DNA of 64,000 nucleotides from Rhodococcus_F sp040656415 (GTDB lineage: Bacteria; Actinomycetota; Actinomycetes; Mycobacteriales; Mycobacteriaceae): contig NZ_JBFAMC010000001.1 of NCBI RefSeq assembly GCF_040656415.1, forward strand, positions 806,001-870,000, written 5' to 3'. A model generated the notes under the pieces. It ran no database searches and was not told the origin of the DNA. It saw only the letters and a program-made list of their open reading frames with translations. Positions within the stretch are counted from its first letter, which is position 1. Every line of letters begins with the position of its first letter. This document shows, piece after piece, positions 6,924-15,393 of this stretch. The position numbers and the translations under genes were made by a program.

Positions 6924-8474
6924 GTGACTGCGAATGACAAGACTTCGGGTCCCGGGACGGCTGATTCCGACACTCCTGCGGCAGAGACCTCAGGCGCTCT
7001 GCCTACGGACGGCGTTCCCCGGCTCGACCCTCGACCCGTATACCGGCCGCAGGTAGAGGAAACCTCGAGTCGTGTATTCGGCCGCCCGAGCGGAGTCACC
7101 GGTTCGTTCTCACCGCCGGATGAGCGACGTACGCAGGAACCTTCGGTCCTGATCGCGCCGCCCGATCCCGTGCTCGCCGAGGCATTCGGCCGCCCCGAGG
7201 GCGAAACCGACACGATTCAGCGTGATCCGCGCGGCGGCGGTGCCGCCCACTCCAATGGCGGCGGTGCCGCCCACTCCAATGGCGGAGAGCCGGCACCGCC
7301 GGCCGATCCCTGGCGTGACCCGGAAGCCGGCGTGGAACTCGGCTCTCCCGCACTGCATGCGGAGAAGCCGCGGCCTGCCGCTGCAGCCCTCAGTGCGCGT
7401 GAAGTTCTGTTCGGAGGAAAAGTCGCGCCGAAGGCACTCGTCGTGTTGGGCGCATTCGCATTGGCCATCGGTCTTGTCGGCGGGCTTCTCGCCGCGGTGA
7501 TCACTGCCGATCGCAGTTCGCTCACCAGTCGGAGTGTCACCCTCGTTCAAGGCGGAGACGAGGACCTCGGGGAGTCCGCCGTCGCGCAGGTGGCAGATGC
7601 CGTTCTGCCGTCCGTGGTGTCCATCCAGGTGGCGATCGGTGATCAAGGGAGTACCGGTTCGGGTGTGGTCATCGACGGTGCCGGCTACATCGTCACGAAC
7701 AATCACGTCATCTCGGCTGCGGCCAATGCGCCTGACGGTGGCAAGATTCAGGTGATTTTCTCCGACGGGACAAAGGTCGACGCACAAATCGTCGGCCGCG
7801 ACCCCAAGACGGACCTGGCCGTACTCAAGGTTTCCGCCAACAACCTGACGGTTGCGCAACTCGGCAAATCCAGCGACGTGCAGGTCGGCGAGGATGTCGT
7901 TGCCGTCGGATCACCTCTAGGACTCAGTAAGACGGTCACCCGTGGCATCGTCAGTGCCCTGAACCGGCCGCTTCGCCTGTCCGGCGAGGGTTCCGACACG
8001 AACGCCGTGATCGACGCCGTTCAGACGGACGCCGCCATCAACCACGGCAACTCCGGCGGCGCGCTCGTCGACGATTCGGGGCGTGTGATCGGCATCAATA
8101 CGGCCATGCTCAGCGAATCGGGAGGATCAGTTGGTCTCGGGTTCGCGATCCCCATCGACGATGTCACGACCGTCGCTCAGAGCCTGATCCGGGATGGGCG
8201 GATGCATCATCCGGAAATCGGGGTCAATGCTCGAACTGTGGTCAACGACACCACCAGCGGCGCTCAGGTGGCCAACGTGCACGCGGACAGCCCGGCCGCT
8301 CGGGCAGGCATCGTGGAGAACGACGTGATCGTCAAGGTCGGTGACCGCGTGGTCACCAGTGCCGACGAACTCATCGTCGCCGTCAACCTGCAGAAGATCG
8401 GTGAGCCCGTCACCGTTCAACTGATTCGAGAAGGCAGAACCGTCGACGTTGTCGTCACCCCGGTCTCGGACTGA
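6924..8474 (+). CDS. htrA: Membrane-anchored serine protease HtrA (DegP/HtrA family)
   Basis: A 516-residue protein. The N-terminal part (about 165 residues) is cytoplasmic, proline-rich and poorly ordered, and is followed by one membrane helix (about 168-194, LVVLGAFALAIGLVGGLLAA). The trypsin-like domain shows IVTNNHVIS (His about 261), DPKTDLAVLKV (Asp about 297) and the GNSGG nucleophile (Ser about 377). A PDZ domain follows from about residue 430 (SPAARAGIVENDVIVKVGDR). It degrades or refolds damaged proteins outside the membrane and belongs to the SigE response. GTG 6924 is chosen because GAGGGGG lies about 10 bases upstream; a reading from 6723 overlaps rseA and lacks family similarity. 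The disordered region carries a 24-bp tandem duplication. Confidence 0.92.
   Translation: MTANDKTSGPGTADSDTPAAETSGALPTDGVPRLDPRPVYRPQVEETSSRVFGRPSGVTGSFSPPDERRTQEPSVLIAPPDPVLAEAFGRPEGETDTIQRDPRGGGAAHSNGGGAAHSNGGEPAPPADPWRDPEAGVELGSPALHAEKPRPAAAALSAREVLFGGKVAPKALVVLGAFALAIGLVGGLLAAVITADRSSLTSRSVTLVQGGDEDLGESAVAQVADAVLPSVVSIQVAIGDQGSTGSGVVIDGAGYIVTNNHVISAAANAPDGGKIQVIFSDGTKVDAQIVGRDPKTDLAVLKVSANNLTVAQLGKSSDVQVGEDVVAVGSPLGLSKTVTRGIVSALNRPLRLSGEGSDTNAVIDAVQTDAAINHGNSGGALVDDSGRVIGINTAMLSESGGSVGLGFAIPIDDVTTVAQSLIRDGRMHHPEIGVNARTVVNDTTSGAQVANVHADSPAARAGIVENDVIVKVGDRVVTSADELIVAVNLQKIGEPVTVQLIREGRTVDVVVTPVSD
7233..7280 (+). repeat. 24-bp in-frame tandem duplication in htrA
   Basis: Two identical 24-base copies (7233-7256 and 7257-7280) encode GGGAAHSN twice in the disordered cytoplasmic tail of HtrA. 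The identity at DNA level points to a recent slippage event that may vary between strains. Confidence 0.9.
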
Positions 8475-8535
8475 CAAAGCAATGTTGTGAGAGGCAAATC
8501 GCACATTCTCCTGGGCACAACCCCTCCCGGCAAAG

Positions 8536-8547
8536 TAGGCTGACCAC
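8536..8547 (+). promoter_or_regulatory. Predicted -10 box of tatB (leaderless)
   Basis: TAGGCT (8536-8541) lies 6 bases before GTG 8548, with no ribosome-binding site. This suggests tatB has its own promoter in addition to any read-through from htrA. Confidence 0.5.
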
Positions 8548-8976
8548 GTGTTCGGCAATATTGGTTGGGGCGAGTTCATGGTCCTCTTCGTCGCAGCTCT
8601 CGTCATCTTGGGACCGGAGCGTCTTCCGGGTGCGGTCACTTGGGTGACGAAGTCACTGAGGCAGGTCCGCGAGTATGCGACTGGCGCAAGCCAGCAACTC
8701 AAGGACGAACTCGGCCCGGAATTCGACGATCTCCGCAAGCCGCTGGCAGACCTCAACCAGCTACGCGGAATGTCGCCACGCTCCGTGATCACGAAGCATC
8801 TTCTCGACGGAGACGATTCGATTCTGACCGGCAACTTCGACAAGCCGACGCCCGGCACGGCCGCGAATACCGCCGGAACCAAGGCCGTGAGCGCAAAATC
8901 TCCCAACCCCACCGCCCCGCAGAACAAGACGCTGACGCCAGGTGCGCGTCCCCCGATCGACCTAGACGCCACATAG
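8548..8976 (+). CDS. tatB: Sec-independent protein translocase subunit TatB
   Basis: A 142-residue Tat component. Residues 1-24 (MFGNIGWGEFMVLFVAALVI) are the TatA/B membrane helix with the conserved glutamate at residue 9 and the following LGPERLPG hinge. An amphipathic helix and a charged, Ala/Pro/Lys-rich cytoplasmic tail follow. TatB helps recognise twin-arginine signal peptides; the PhoD phosphatase in this window (44.0 kb) has such a signal. The length and the glutamate favour TatB over TatA. The position after htrA matches Rv1224. Confidence 0.9.
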   Translation: MFGNIGWGEFMVLFVAALVILGPERLPGAVTWVTKSLRQVREYATGASQQLKDELGPEFDDLRKPLADLNQLRGMSPRSVITKHLLDGDDSILTGNFDKPTPGTAANTAGTKAVSAKSPNPTAPQNKTLTPGARPPIDLDAT

Positions 8977-9027
8977 GTCCGAGGCTGCGGGTGCCCCCGG
9001 TGACCCGCGGTGGCTCACGCCACGCGG

Positions 9028-10164
9028 TCAGAGGTGGCGGGTGGTGTCGATCCCCAATGACATTCCGGCCAGTCCGCGCTTACGCACGGCCAGTTTGTCC
9101 GCGACCTCGCGGAGTGCTGTAGCGGCAGGGGAATCCGGATGGCCGAGGACGATGGGAAGTCCGTCGTCGCCGCCCTCACGGACCGCCTTCTCCAGCGGGA
9201 TCTGGCCGAGCAGTGGGACCTCGGCGCCGACTGCCCGGGTGAGGCGGTCGGCTACGTCCTGCCCGCCACCCGAACCGAAGACATCCATCCGGGTGCCGTC
9301 AGGCAGATCCATCCACGACATGTTCTCCACGACGCCGACGATGCGCTGACGGGTCTGAAGGGCGATGGCACCTGCGCGCTCGGCCACCTCGGCCGCTGCT
9401 TGCTGCGGGGTGGTGACGACGAGGATCTCGGCGCCGGGGATCAGTTGCGCGACAGAGATCGCGACATCGCCGGTGCCCGGCGGCAGGTCGAGCAGAAGGA
9501 TGTCGAGGTCGCCCCAGAAGACATCGGCAAGGAACTGTTGCAGTGCTCGGTGCAGCATCGGTCCGCGCCAGACCACCGGCGTGTTGCCCTGCGTGAACTG
9601 CGCGATGGAAATCAACCTCACATCGTGTCCCACGGGAGGCATGATCATTCGCTCCACCTGAGTGGGCTTGGCGTCGGTGCCGAGCATGCGGGGAACGGAG
9701 TGGCCGTATATGTCGGCATCGAGCACGCCGACCGACAGTCCACGGGCGGCCAATGCGGCGGCGACGTTGACGGTGACGCTTGACTTGCCCACACCACCCT
9801 TGCCGGAAGCGACTGCGTATACGCGGGTCAACGAGCCCGGTTGCGCGAAGGGAATCACGGGTTCTGTCGAGTCGCCGCGCAGCGACTTCCGAAGCTCAGT
9901 GCGCTGTTCGTCGCTCATCACGTCGAGCTCGACGCGAATGGTGCCTGCGCCGGGAACATCCGCCACGGCCTTGGTGACGCGGTCGGTGATCTCGGTCCGC
10001 AGCGGACAGCCCGCGGTCGTCAGGTAAATAGCGATGTCGACGCTGTCGTCGTCGGCGATGTCGACGCTCTTGACCATCCCGAGTTCGGTGATCGGTTTCC
10101 GGATTTCGGGATCCTGAACGCGCGCGAGGGCGCTACGTACAGCGGATTCGCTCAGAACTGCCAT
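9028..10164 (-). CDS. mrp: Iron-sulfur cluster carrier protein Mrp/ApbC
   Basis: A 378-residue P-loop ATPase. Residues 1-85 form an MIP18/DUF59 domain (ALARVQDPEIRKPITELGMV). The ParA-type domain follows, with the deviant Walker A GKGGVGKSS near residue 122, the Walker B region LDILLLDLPPGTGDV, and VVENMSWMD. The usual CxxC cluster ligands of many Mrp proteins are absent at the expected place (VVENMSWMDLPDGTRMD). That is common in actinobacterial members, so cluster transfer here is inferred. ATG 10164 has TACCAT six bases upstream and looks leaderless. It is the Rv1229c counterpart. Confidence 0.88.
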   Translation of the reverse strand: MAVLSESAVRSALARVQDPEIRKPITELGMVKSVDIADDDSVDIAIYLTTAGCPLRTEITDRVTKAVADVPGAGTIRVELDVMSDEQRTELRKSLRGDSTEPVIPFAQPGSLTRVYAVASGKGGVGKSSVTVNVAAALAARGLSVGVLDADIYGHSVPRMLGTDAKPTQVERMIMPPVGHDVRLISIAQFTQGNTPVVWRGPMLHRALQQFLADVFWGDLDILLLDLPPGTGDVAISVAQLIPGAEILVVTTPQQAAAEVAERAGAIALQTRQRIVGVVENMSWMDLPDGTRMDVFGSGGGQDVADRLTRAVGAEVPLLGQIPLEKAVREGGDDGLPIVLGHPDSPAATALREVADKLAVRKRGLAGMSLGIDTTRHL

Positions 10165-10176
10165 ACCTCAATGGTA
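10165..10176 (-). promoter_or_regulatory. Predicted -10 box of mrp (leaderless)
   Basis: On the minus strand TACCAT (10176-10171) lies 6 bases before ATG 10164. Confidence 0.5.
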
Positions 10177-10187
10177 GGGATGCGCAC

Positions 10188-11051
10188 TCAATGGATCCTC
10201 GGCAGGTCCGAGGCTGTGGGGATGATCCCGCTTGCGTACCCGGTGGACCAGGCGAGCACGTTTGTTACATATGCCGACGAGTTGTTGTAGCGGTACACGG
10301 CCTTGGCTGCTTGACGCGGATCGCGAACGTCCAACCCGCCATCGCACAGGTAATTACCTGTGGTGACAGCGGAGTCGAACAGGTTCTGCGGATCCGCGAC
10401 GCCGTCACCATTGCCGTCGGCAGCGTAGTGAGCCCACGTCGAGGGCAGGAATTGCGTCGGTCCGACCGCTCGGTCGTAGTTGGCATCGCCGTCGAGTGCG
10501 CCACCGTCGGTGTCGCTGATGACGCTGCTGCCGGCGATGGAACCGTCCAGGACCGGGCCCAGGACGGGAACGAGCATGTCGCCGTTTTCGTCGGTCTTGC
10601 CGTCGTACGCGTGTGTGGACTCGACGCGCCCGATTCCGGCGATGAGTGTCCAATACATGTTGCAGCCGGGTTGCTGGACCGCGAGCATGCGCTCGGCGTT
10701 CTGGTAGGCCGAGACGTTGACAGCCGGAATGCCGAGCGCACCCTGGGCGACGCTGGGCGGCAGTGGCGGAGTGGCCTGAACGGGCGCCGGAGCCATCGGA
10801 GTCGGCACATTCTCGGGCGCGGAAACGGATTCGGCGGTTGTGCCGCCGACAGTGCTTCGGGTGTCACCTTCTGAGAGGTGGGAGATGGCTTGTGGGGACC
10901 CGGACACGGGACTCTTGGTGATTGACGGGAACTCGGCTGCGGCGCCAGTCGCGGTGGCGGCGGTGACCAGCCCGATGGGGAGTAGACCGGCGAGTGAGAT
11001 GACCGAATCACGACGGATCCGGGGATTTGGCTTCTTGCTGTGCCGACCCAT
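10188..11051 (-). CDS. Secreted lytic transglycosylase-like protein (Rv1230c-like), paralogue 1
   Basis: A 287-residue exported protein. A basic N-terminus (MGRHSKKPNPRIRRD) precedes a hydrophobic signal segment (about residues 17-38) and a Pro/Ala/Thr-rich linker to about residue 105. The catalytic domain resembles the SLT/MltB-like fold: LIAGIGRVESTHAYDG supplies the candidate catalytic glutamate, DRAVGPTQFLPSTWAHYAAD is the substrate-groove signature, and NYLCDGGLDV and YRYNNSSAYVTNVL follow. It probably cleaves peptidoglycan glycan strands with formation of 1,6-anhydro-muropeptides. ATG 11051 has a strong AGGAGG seven bases upstream. A related gene lies immediately upstream on the same strand. 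Confidence 0.85.
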   Translation of the reverse strand: MGRHSKKPNPRIRRDSVISLAGLLPIGLVTAATATGAAAEFPSITKSPVSGSPQAISHLSEGDTRSTVGGTTAESVSAPENVPTPMAPAPVQATPPLPPSVAQGALGIPAVNVSAYQNAERMLAVQQPGCNMYWTLIAGIGRVESTHAYDGKTDENGDMLVPVLGPVLDGSIAGSSVISDTDGGALDGDANYDRAVGPTQFLPSTWAHYAADGNGDGVADPQNLFDSAVTTGNYLCDGGLDVRDPRQAAKAVYRYNNSSAYVTNVLAWSTGYASGIIPTASDLPRIH

Positions 11052-11249
11052 TCGATTGCCTCCTACAACCCCCTCTCGGGGCGTGCCGTCTACCTGATCG
11101 GCCCGAGGCTACCTGAGTCGATATCTATTTGTTATTTAACTGTGATCAAAATTATCTTGCGCATGATGAGGGTGACGTGGTGGAGGTGGGTGGAAGCGGG
11201 GGCCGTTCCCACCGCGGCGGGACGGCCCGAAGTAGCTGGTTGCGAGGAA

Positions 11250-12392
11250 CTACCGCGGTGGTGGGAGGGGGGCGGGGGCTTGCACGCCGAGTTCGGGATA
11301 GCCGGGCGCCAGTTCAGCCGGAGGGCAAAAGATCAGGCAGGGCAACTGCGGTAATCCGGGAATCCATGGCAGCCCGGGAACGGCGGGCGCACGAAAGGGC
11401 ATCGCGGGGAGGGGCGGCTCGAGCGTGGGTGTCATAGTCGCGAGATCGCCGACGGGATCCGACTCCTCCACGACGGTGTCGGGGAGCTGACCGGGCGGCC
11501 TGGGGGTCGGGCCGGCGAGTTGACCCGGTGTGGGGATTTCGCCCCTTTGGTAGGCGTTCGACCAGGTGATGACATCCGAGACGTAGGCAGCCGAGTTGTT
11601 GTAGCGGAGCACCGCAGTCGCCACCTGTTGCGGATCGCGAAGGTCGAGTCCTCCCGAGCACAGGTACCGGCCCGCCGCCAGCGAAGAGTCGAACACGTTG
11701 TTGGGATCTGCCACGCCATCGGCATTGCCGTCCGCTGCGTACCTGGACCACGTGGACGGAATGAACTGCATGGGACCGACCGCGCGATCGTGCACGGAAT
11801 CTCCATCCATCGCACCCCCGTCGGTGTCGCGGATCACCGCGTTTCCGGCCAGTCGTCCGTCGAGGACGGGCCCGAGGATCGGGGAGAGAGTGGTGCCGAT
11901 CGAGTCGGTCCGGCCACCTCCCGCATGGCCGGATTCGATGCGGCCGATACCCGCGAGCAGATGCCAGGGCAACCCGCACCGTGGATTCTCCGCCATCATC
12001 ACGAGTTCGGCGGCCCGGTACGCGTTCAGTTCGATCTCCGGTATGCCGAGTGCGCTCAGGATTATCGGCGCGGCGATGAGCCCTGAACCGAACGTGGCGG
12101 TTGGCGAAAGGGGGCTTGTCGCGGACGGTACGGGCGGTGGGGGAGCAGCGCGCTGTGAGCGAACGGACCGTGGTGTGGGCGGCAGCAACCTCGCAGGCGG
12201 GAGTTGTGCGGATTGTGGTTCCGATCCGGATTTGGCTGCGCCCTGCGTATCGATCTTCCCTACGACGGAGGACGCGAGCACGGTCGTGCCCAACTGAGAA
12301 CTGTGGACCGGGACACTGCCGGACAACGAACCGAGAGTGGCGACAGCGCCCGCAGTGAGAAGAGACAGCATCAACGGTCCACGAATTCGCAC
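11250..12392 (-). CDS. Secreted lytic transglycosylase-like protein, paralogue 2
   Basis: A 380-residue paralogue of the neighbouring gene. It has a signal segment near residues 6-30 (LMLSLLTAGAVATLGSLSG), a Pro/Ser linker, then GIGRIESGHAGGGRTD with the candidate catalytic Glu and DRAVGPMQFIPSTWSRYAAD. An extra proline-rich tail of about 90 residues (PTPRPPGQL onward, ending PAPLPPPR) is lacking in paralogue 1. GTG 12392 is preferred because AGGGGG lies close upstream; an in-frame ATG at 12431 has no ribosome site. The 198-base gap to paralogue 1 includes an AT-rich stretch near 11110-11160 that may hold the paralogue 1 promoter. Confidence 0.83.
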   Translation of the reverse strand: MRIRGPLMLSLLTAGAVATLGSLSGSVPVHSSQLGTTVLASSVVGKIDTQGAAKSGSEPQSAQLPPARLLPPTPRSVRSQRAAPPPPVPSATSPLSPTATFGSGLIAAPIILSALGIPEIELNAYRAAELVMMAENPRCGLPWHLLAGIGRIESGHAGGGRTDSIGTTLSPILGPVLDGRLAGNAVIRDTDGGAMDGDSVHDRAVGPMQFIPSTWSRYAADGNADGVADPNNVFDSSLAAGRYLCSGGLDLRDPQQVATAVLRYNNSAAYVSDVITWSNAYQRGEIPTPGQLAGPTPRPPGQLPDTVVEESDPVGDLATMTPTLEPPLPAMPFRAPAVPGLPWIPGLPQLPCLIFCPPAELAPGYPELGVQAPAPLPPPR

Positions 12393-12506
12393 TCGACAGC
12401 CCCCTGCGACGTATTTGTCTGCACACGTCATACTTTCGACAAGACGTGAGTGACGTTACCTATCCGTGATTGCTGCTGCCGGAGATTTGAGCGGACTGGT
12501 CGACGC

Positions 12507-13028
12507 TCATTGACGCCTGTTTCGGACATCGTCCTCGTCGGTGAGCAGGGTCCTGATCTCGTCGAGTTCACGCCGCAGATAGTCGCGTGTGGCTACCTCG
12601 CCGATCGCAATGCGAAGGGCTGCCAGTTCGCGCGCCAGGAACTCGGTGTCCGCTTTCGTCTGCTCGGCCCGTGAACGGTCTACCTCGAGGGCGACGCGGT
12701 CACGATTCTCCTGGCGGTTCTGGGCCAGCAGAATCAATGGAGCGGCGTAGGCGGCTTGGGTGGAGAAGGCCAGATTCAGAAGTATGAAGGGGTACGGGTC
12801 CCACTGGAGTCTGACGGCGAACAGATTGATGGCGATCCAAACGAAGACGACAATCGTCTGGATCATCAGGTAGCGACCTGTGCCGAGGAATCGCGCGAAT
12901 TTCTCGCTGATCCGACCGACCGCCTCCACGTCGTAGGTGAGCCGGAAGCGGCGGGCTATCCGGGGTGTGTCGAGGCGCTGCCGCTCGGAAAGGCTGCGGG
13001 CCGCCGCGCTGGACGCCTTTTCGGTCAT
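12507..13028 (-). CDS. DUF1003 membrane protein (Rv1231c-like)
   Basis: A 173-residue membrane protein. Residues 1-45 are charged and cytoplasmic (SLSERQRLDTPRIARRF). ISEKFARFLGTGRYLMIQTI leads into the first membrane helix (IVVFVWIAINLF), and the second helix is FILLNLAFSTQAAYAAPLIL. The region QNRQENRDRVALEVDRSRAE is a cytoplasmic coiled coil. This layout is the DUF1003 signature; the function is unknown. ATG 13028 overlaps the upstream stop as ATGA, so translation is coupled to the MgtE_N/CBS gene. A longer reading to 13274 is discarded because it runs antiparallel through that gene's frame. Confidence 0.85.
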   Translation of the reverse strand: MTEKASSAAARSLSERQRLDTPRIARRFRLTYDVEAVGRISEKFARFLGTGRYLMIQTIVVFVWIAINLFAVRLQWDPYPFILLNLAFSTQAAYAAPLILLAQNRQENRDRVALEVDRSRAEQTKADTEFLARELAALRIAIGEVATRDYLRRELDEIRTLLTDEDDVRNRRQ

Positions 13029-14296
13029 CGGTCGATCTCCTCTTCTCGCCAGTCCTCGGGGAGGAGATGGTCCAGGACGTCGTCGACGGTGACCGCGCCG
13101 ATCAAGTGGCCTTCGTTGTCGACGACCGGACCGCACACGAGGTTGTAACTCGCGAAGTACCGCGTGACTCTGGCCAGCGAGTCGTCCGCTGCGAGGCAGG
13201 GCAGGCCCGTGTCCAGCAGGCCGCCGACGAGGCCTGCAGGCGGCTCCCGCAGAAGTTGTTGCAAGTGGACGCAACCGAGGTAGCGGCCCGTCGGCGTGGC
13301 CGTCGGTGGCCGGACGACGAAAACCATGCTCGCCAGCGCAGGGGTCACGTCGGGGTTCCGGGCTCGTGCCAGTGCCTCCGCGACGGTCATCGAGGCGGTC
13401 AGCACCAGCGGTTCGGGGGTCATCAGGCCACCAGCGGTGTCGGGCGAATGCTCGAGAAGCCTTCGGACCGGCTCGGAATCCTGCGGGTCCATCAACTGCA
13501 ACAGCGACTCGGCCTCGGGTTCGGGTAGCTCGCCGAGGAGGTCGGCGGCATCGTCGGGATCCATGGCTTCGAGGACGTCGGCGGCCCGTTCCACCTCGAG
13601 GTGCATGAGCAGATGGGTTTGGTCGTCGGTTGGCAGTTCCTGGACCACGTCTGCGAGCCGTTCATCGTCGAGGGCGACTGCGAGTTCGTGCCTGCGCTTG
13701 TCAGGGAGTTCCCGCATTGCGTTGGCCACGTCAGCTGGGCGCATGCCTTCGTACTGCATCAGCAGGGCCGCGACGCCCTGCCCCGGCATCGACAGATCGG
13801 TCTGGGTGAGTCCCTGTACGTGCTGCCAGTCCACGATGTATATCTCGGCCCGCCTCCCGAGACGTCCCCGATGTTTGCGTACAGCCACTTTCGACACAAC
13901 CCAGTCACGGCTTCTGGTGAGCTCGATACCGAGATCGACCACAACGGTGTCGACTCCGTGTAGTTCCCCCATGTCCGGGTCGTCAACCCGCACTCGGGAA
14001 TCGAGTACCTGGGCGAGCGCGAGAACCTCGCTCGGGCGTTGAGTGAATCGGCGCAGGCTGACATTGCCCGTCGTAAGTGTGACCGAACCCGGTTCGATCG
14101 CAGTGACACGCAGCATGGGAACGAAGATGCGTTTGCGCGTGAACATTTCGATGACCAACCCGAGTACTCGGGGTTGCTGCCGGCCGATGCGGACGGTGAT
14201 GACTACGTCCCGCACCCGGCCGATCGACTCGCCGTCTGGGCCGAGGACCACCAGGCCGGCGAGCCTGGCTGCAAATACCTTGTTCGCAGCTGCCAT
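13025..14296 (-). CDS. PRC-barrel / MgtE_N / CBS cytosolic protein without a transporter domain (Rv1232c-like)
   Basis: A 423-residue soluble protein. Residues about 8-160 look like PRC-barrel segments (LAGLVVLGPDGESIGRVRDV). From about 175 to 285 comes the MgtE N-terminal superhelical domain with its repeated motif (DDERLADVVQELPTDDQTHL, then VERAADVLEAMDPDDAADLL and LGELPEPEAESLLQLMDP). A CBS pair occupies about 290-415 (VFVVRPPTATPTGRYLGCVH; ending GAVTVDDVLDHLLPEDW). MgtE_N and CBS form the magnesium sensor of MgtE channels, but here the membrane pore is missing and a DUF1003 membrane protein is coupled by a 4-base overlap. A regulatory or sensing role is inferred. ATG 14296 follows TAGCCT by 7 bases. 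Confidence 0.82.
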   Translation of the reverse strand: MAAANKVFAARLAGLVVLGPDGESIGRVRDVVITVRIGRQQPRVLGLVIEMFTRKRIFVPMLRVTAIEPGSVTLTTGNVSLRRFTQRPSEVLALAQVLDSRVRVDDPDMGELHGVDTVVVDLGIELTRSRDWVVSKVAVRKHRGRLGRRAEIYIVDWQHVQGLTQTDLSMPGQGVAALLMQYEGMRPADVANAMRELPDKRRHELAVALDDERLADVVQELPTDDQTHLLMHLEVERAADVLEAMDPDDAADLLGELPEPEAESLLQLMDPQDSEPVRRLLEHSPDTAGGLMTPEPLVLTASMTVAEALARARNPDVTPALASMVFVVRPPTATPTGRYLGCVHLQQLLREPPAGLVGGLLDTGLPCLAADDSLARVTRYFASYNLVCGPVVDNEGHLIGAVTVDDVLDHLLPEDWREEEIDR

Positions 14297-14309
14297 GATT
14301 GTCAGGCTA
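14297..14309 (-). promoter_or_regulatory. Predicted -10 box of the MgtE_N/CBS gene (leaderless)
   Basis: On the minus strand TAGCCT (14309-14304) is followed by 7 bases and ATG 14296. Confidence 0.48.
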
Positions 14310-14362
14310 ATTCCTCTGACAGAGATTCCGGCAATTGAACACCTGTGAAATTGGAGGATGGT

Positions 14363-15325
14363 ATGTGTTCCGTGTCGAGGCCCCGGCGATCGGTTCTCGC
14401 TGTCCCGGGCAGCAGTCGCAAGATGATCGACAAGGCCAAGGGATTACCCGCGGACGAAGTCTTCCTCGACCTCGAGGACGCGGTGTCCCCTCTCGTCAAG
14501 AGGGAAGCCCGCGCCACGATCGCAGACGCCCTCGCCGAGGACGGGTGGGGGGACCAGATCAAAGTGGTGAGGGTCAACGACTGGACCACCGAGTGGACCT
14601 ATGCCGATGTCGCCGAGGTCGTTGGGCGCGCCGGCGCGCATCTCGATGCGATCCTCCTGCCAAAAGTGCCGGATGCCAGCCATGTTCAGGCGTTGGACCT
14701 GTTGCTGACTCAAGTCGAGAAGGAAAACGGACTCGATGTCGGCAGGATCGGGATTGAGCCCCAGATCGAGAATGCGATCGGGCTCACCAACATCGACGCC
14801 ATCGCGACGGCAAGCCCGCGAGTGCAGACGCTGGTGTTCGGTCCAGCCGATTTCATGGCAAGCATCAACATGCGAACCCTCGTCGTCGGCGAGCAGCCGG
14901 ACGGTTACGACCGTGGTGATGCTTATCACCACATCTTGATGACGATCCTCTTGGCCGCCCGGGCGCACGGAGTGCAGGCCATCGACGGCCCCTACCTCCA
15001 GATCCGTGACATCGAGGGATTCCGTCGTTCTGCCCAGCGCACGGCAGCACTGGGCTTCGACGGAAAATGGGTGTTGCATCCCACTCAGATCGAGGCCGCC
15101 AACGAGGTGTTCAGCCCCCGTCAGGATGATTACGACCGGGCTGAGCTGATTCTGGACGCGTACGAGTTCCACACTTCCGCGGCCGGTGGTAAGCGCGGCG
15201 CGGTGATGCTCGGTAACGAGATGATCGATGAGGCGAGCAGGAAGATGGCCCTCGTGATCTCCGCCAAGGGACGAGCTGCGGGAATGAAGCGCACGACGGA
15301 TTTCGTACGGCCTGACGAGGGCTAG
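14363..15325 (+). CDS. HpcH/HpaI (CitE-like) CoA ester lyase
   Basis: A 320-residue TIM-barrel enzyme of the citrate lyase beta/malyl-CoA lyase family. Visible motifs are RRSVLAVPGSSRKMIDKA, the metal-binding DEVFLDLEDAVSPL, IKVVRVNDW, the IGIEPQIENAIGL acidic loop (Mg ligand) and VFGPADFMASINM. Late WVLHPTQIEAANEVF carries the family signature. Family members cleave malyl-CoA, methylmalyl-CoA, citramalyl-CoA or citryl-CoA; the substrate cannot be read from the sequence. It is longer than true CitE and closer to malyl-CoA lyase in length. ATG 14363 is chosen for GGAGG five bases upstream; an in-frame GTG at 14345 is weaker. Confidence 0.8.
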   Translation: MCSVSRPRRSVLAVPGSSRKMIDKAKGLPADEVFLDLEDAVSPLVKREARATIADALAEDGWGDQIKVVRVNDWTTEWTYADVAEVVGRAGAHLDAILLPKVPDASHVQALDLLLTQVEKENGLDVGRIGIEPQIENAIGLTNIDAIATASPRVQTLVFGPADFMASINMRTLVVGEQPDGYDRGDAYHHILMTILLAARAHGVQAIDGPYLQIRDIEGFRRSAQRTAALGFDGKWVLHPTQIEAANEVFSPRQDDYDRAELILDAYEFHTSAAGGKRGAVMLGNEMIDEASRKMALVISAKGRAAGMKRTTDFVRPDEG

Positions 15326-15393
15326 CTGGGACAGGCAGAATGGTTAATACAGGATCGATTCTGGACAGAATCACACGAGGAGATCAGGCGACA

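Noticed and set aside
11052..11249. AT-rich stretch near 11110-11160 with TGTGATCAAAAT
   Set aside because: It was considered as a CRP/GlxR site, but the second half-site (TCACA) is missing at the right spacing. It is probably just promoter sequence.
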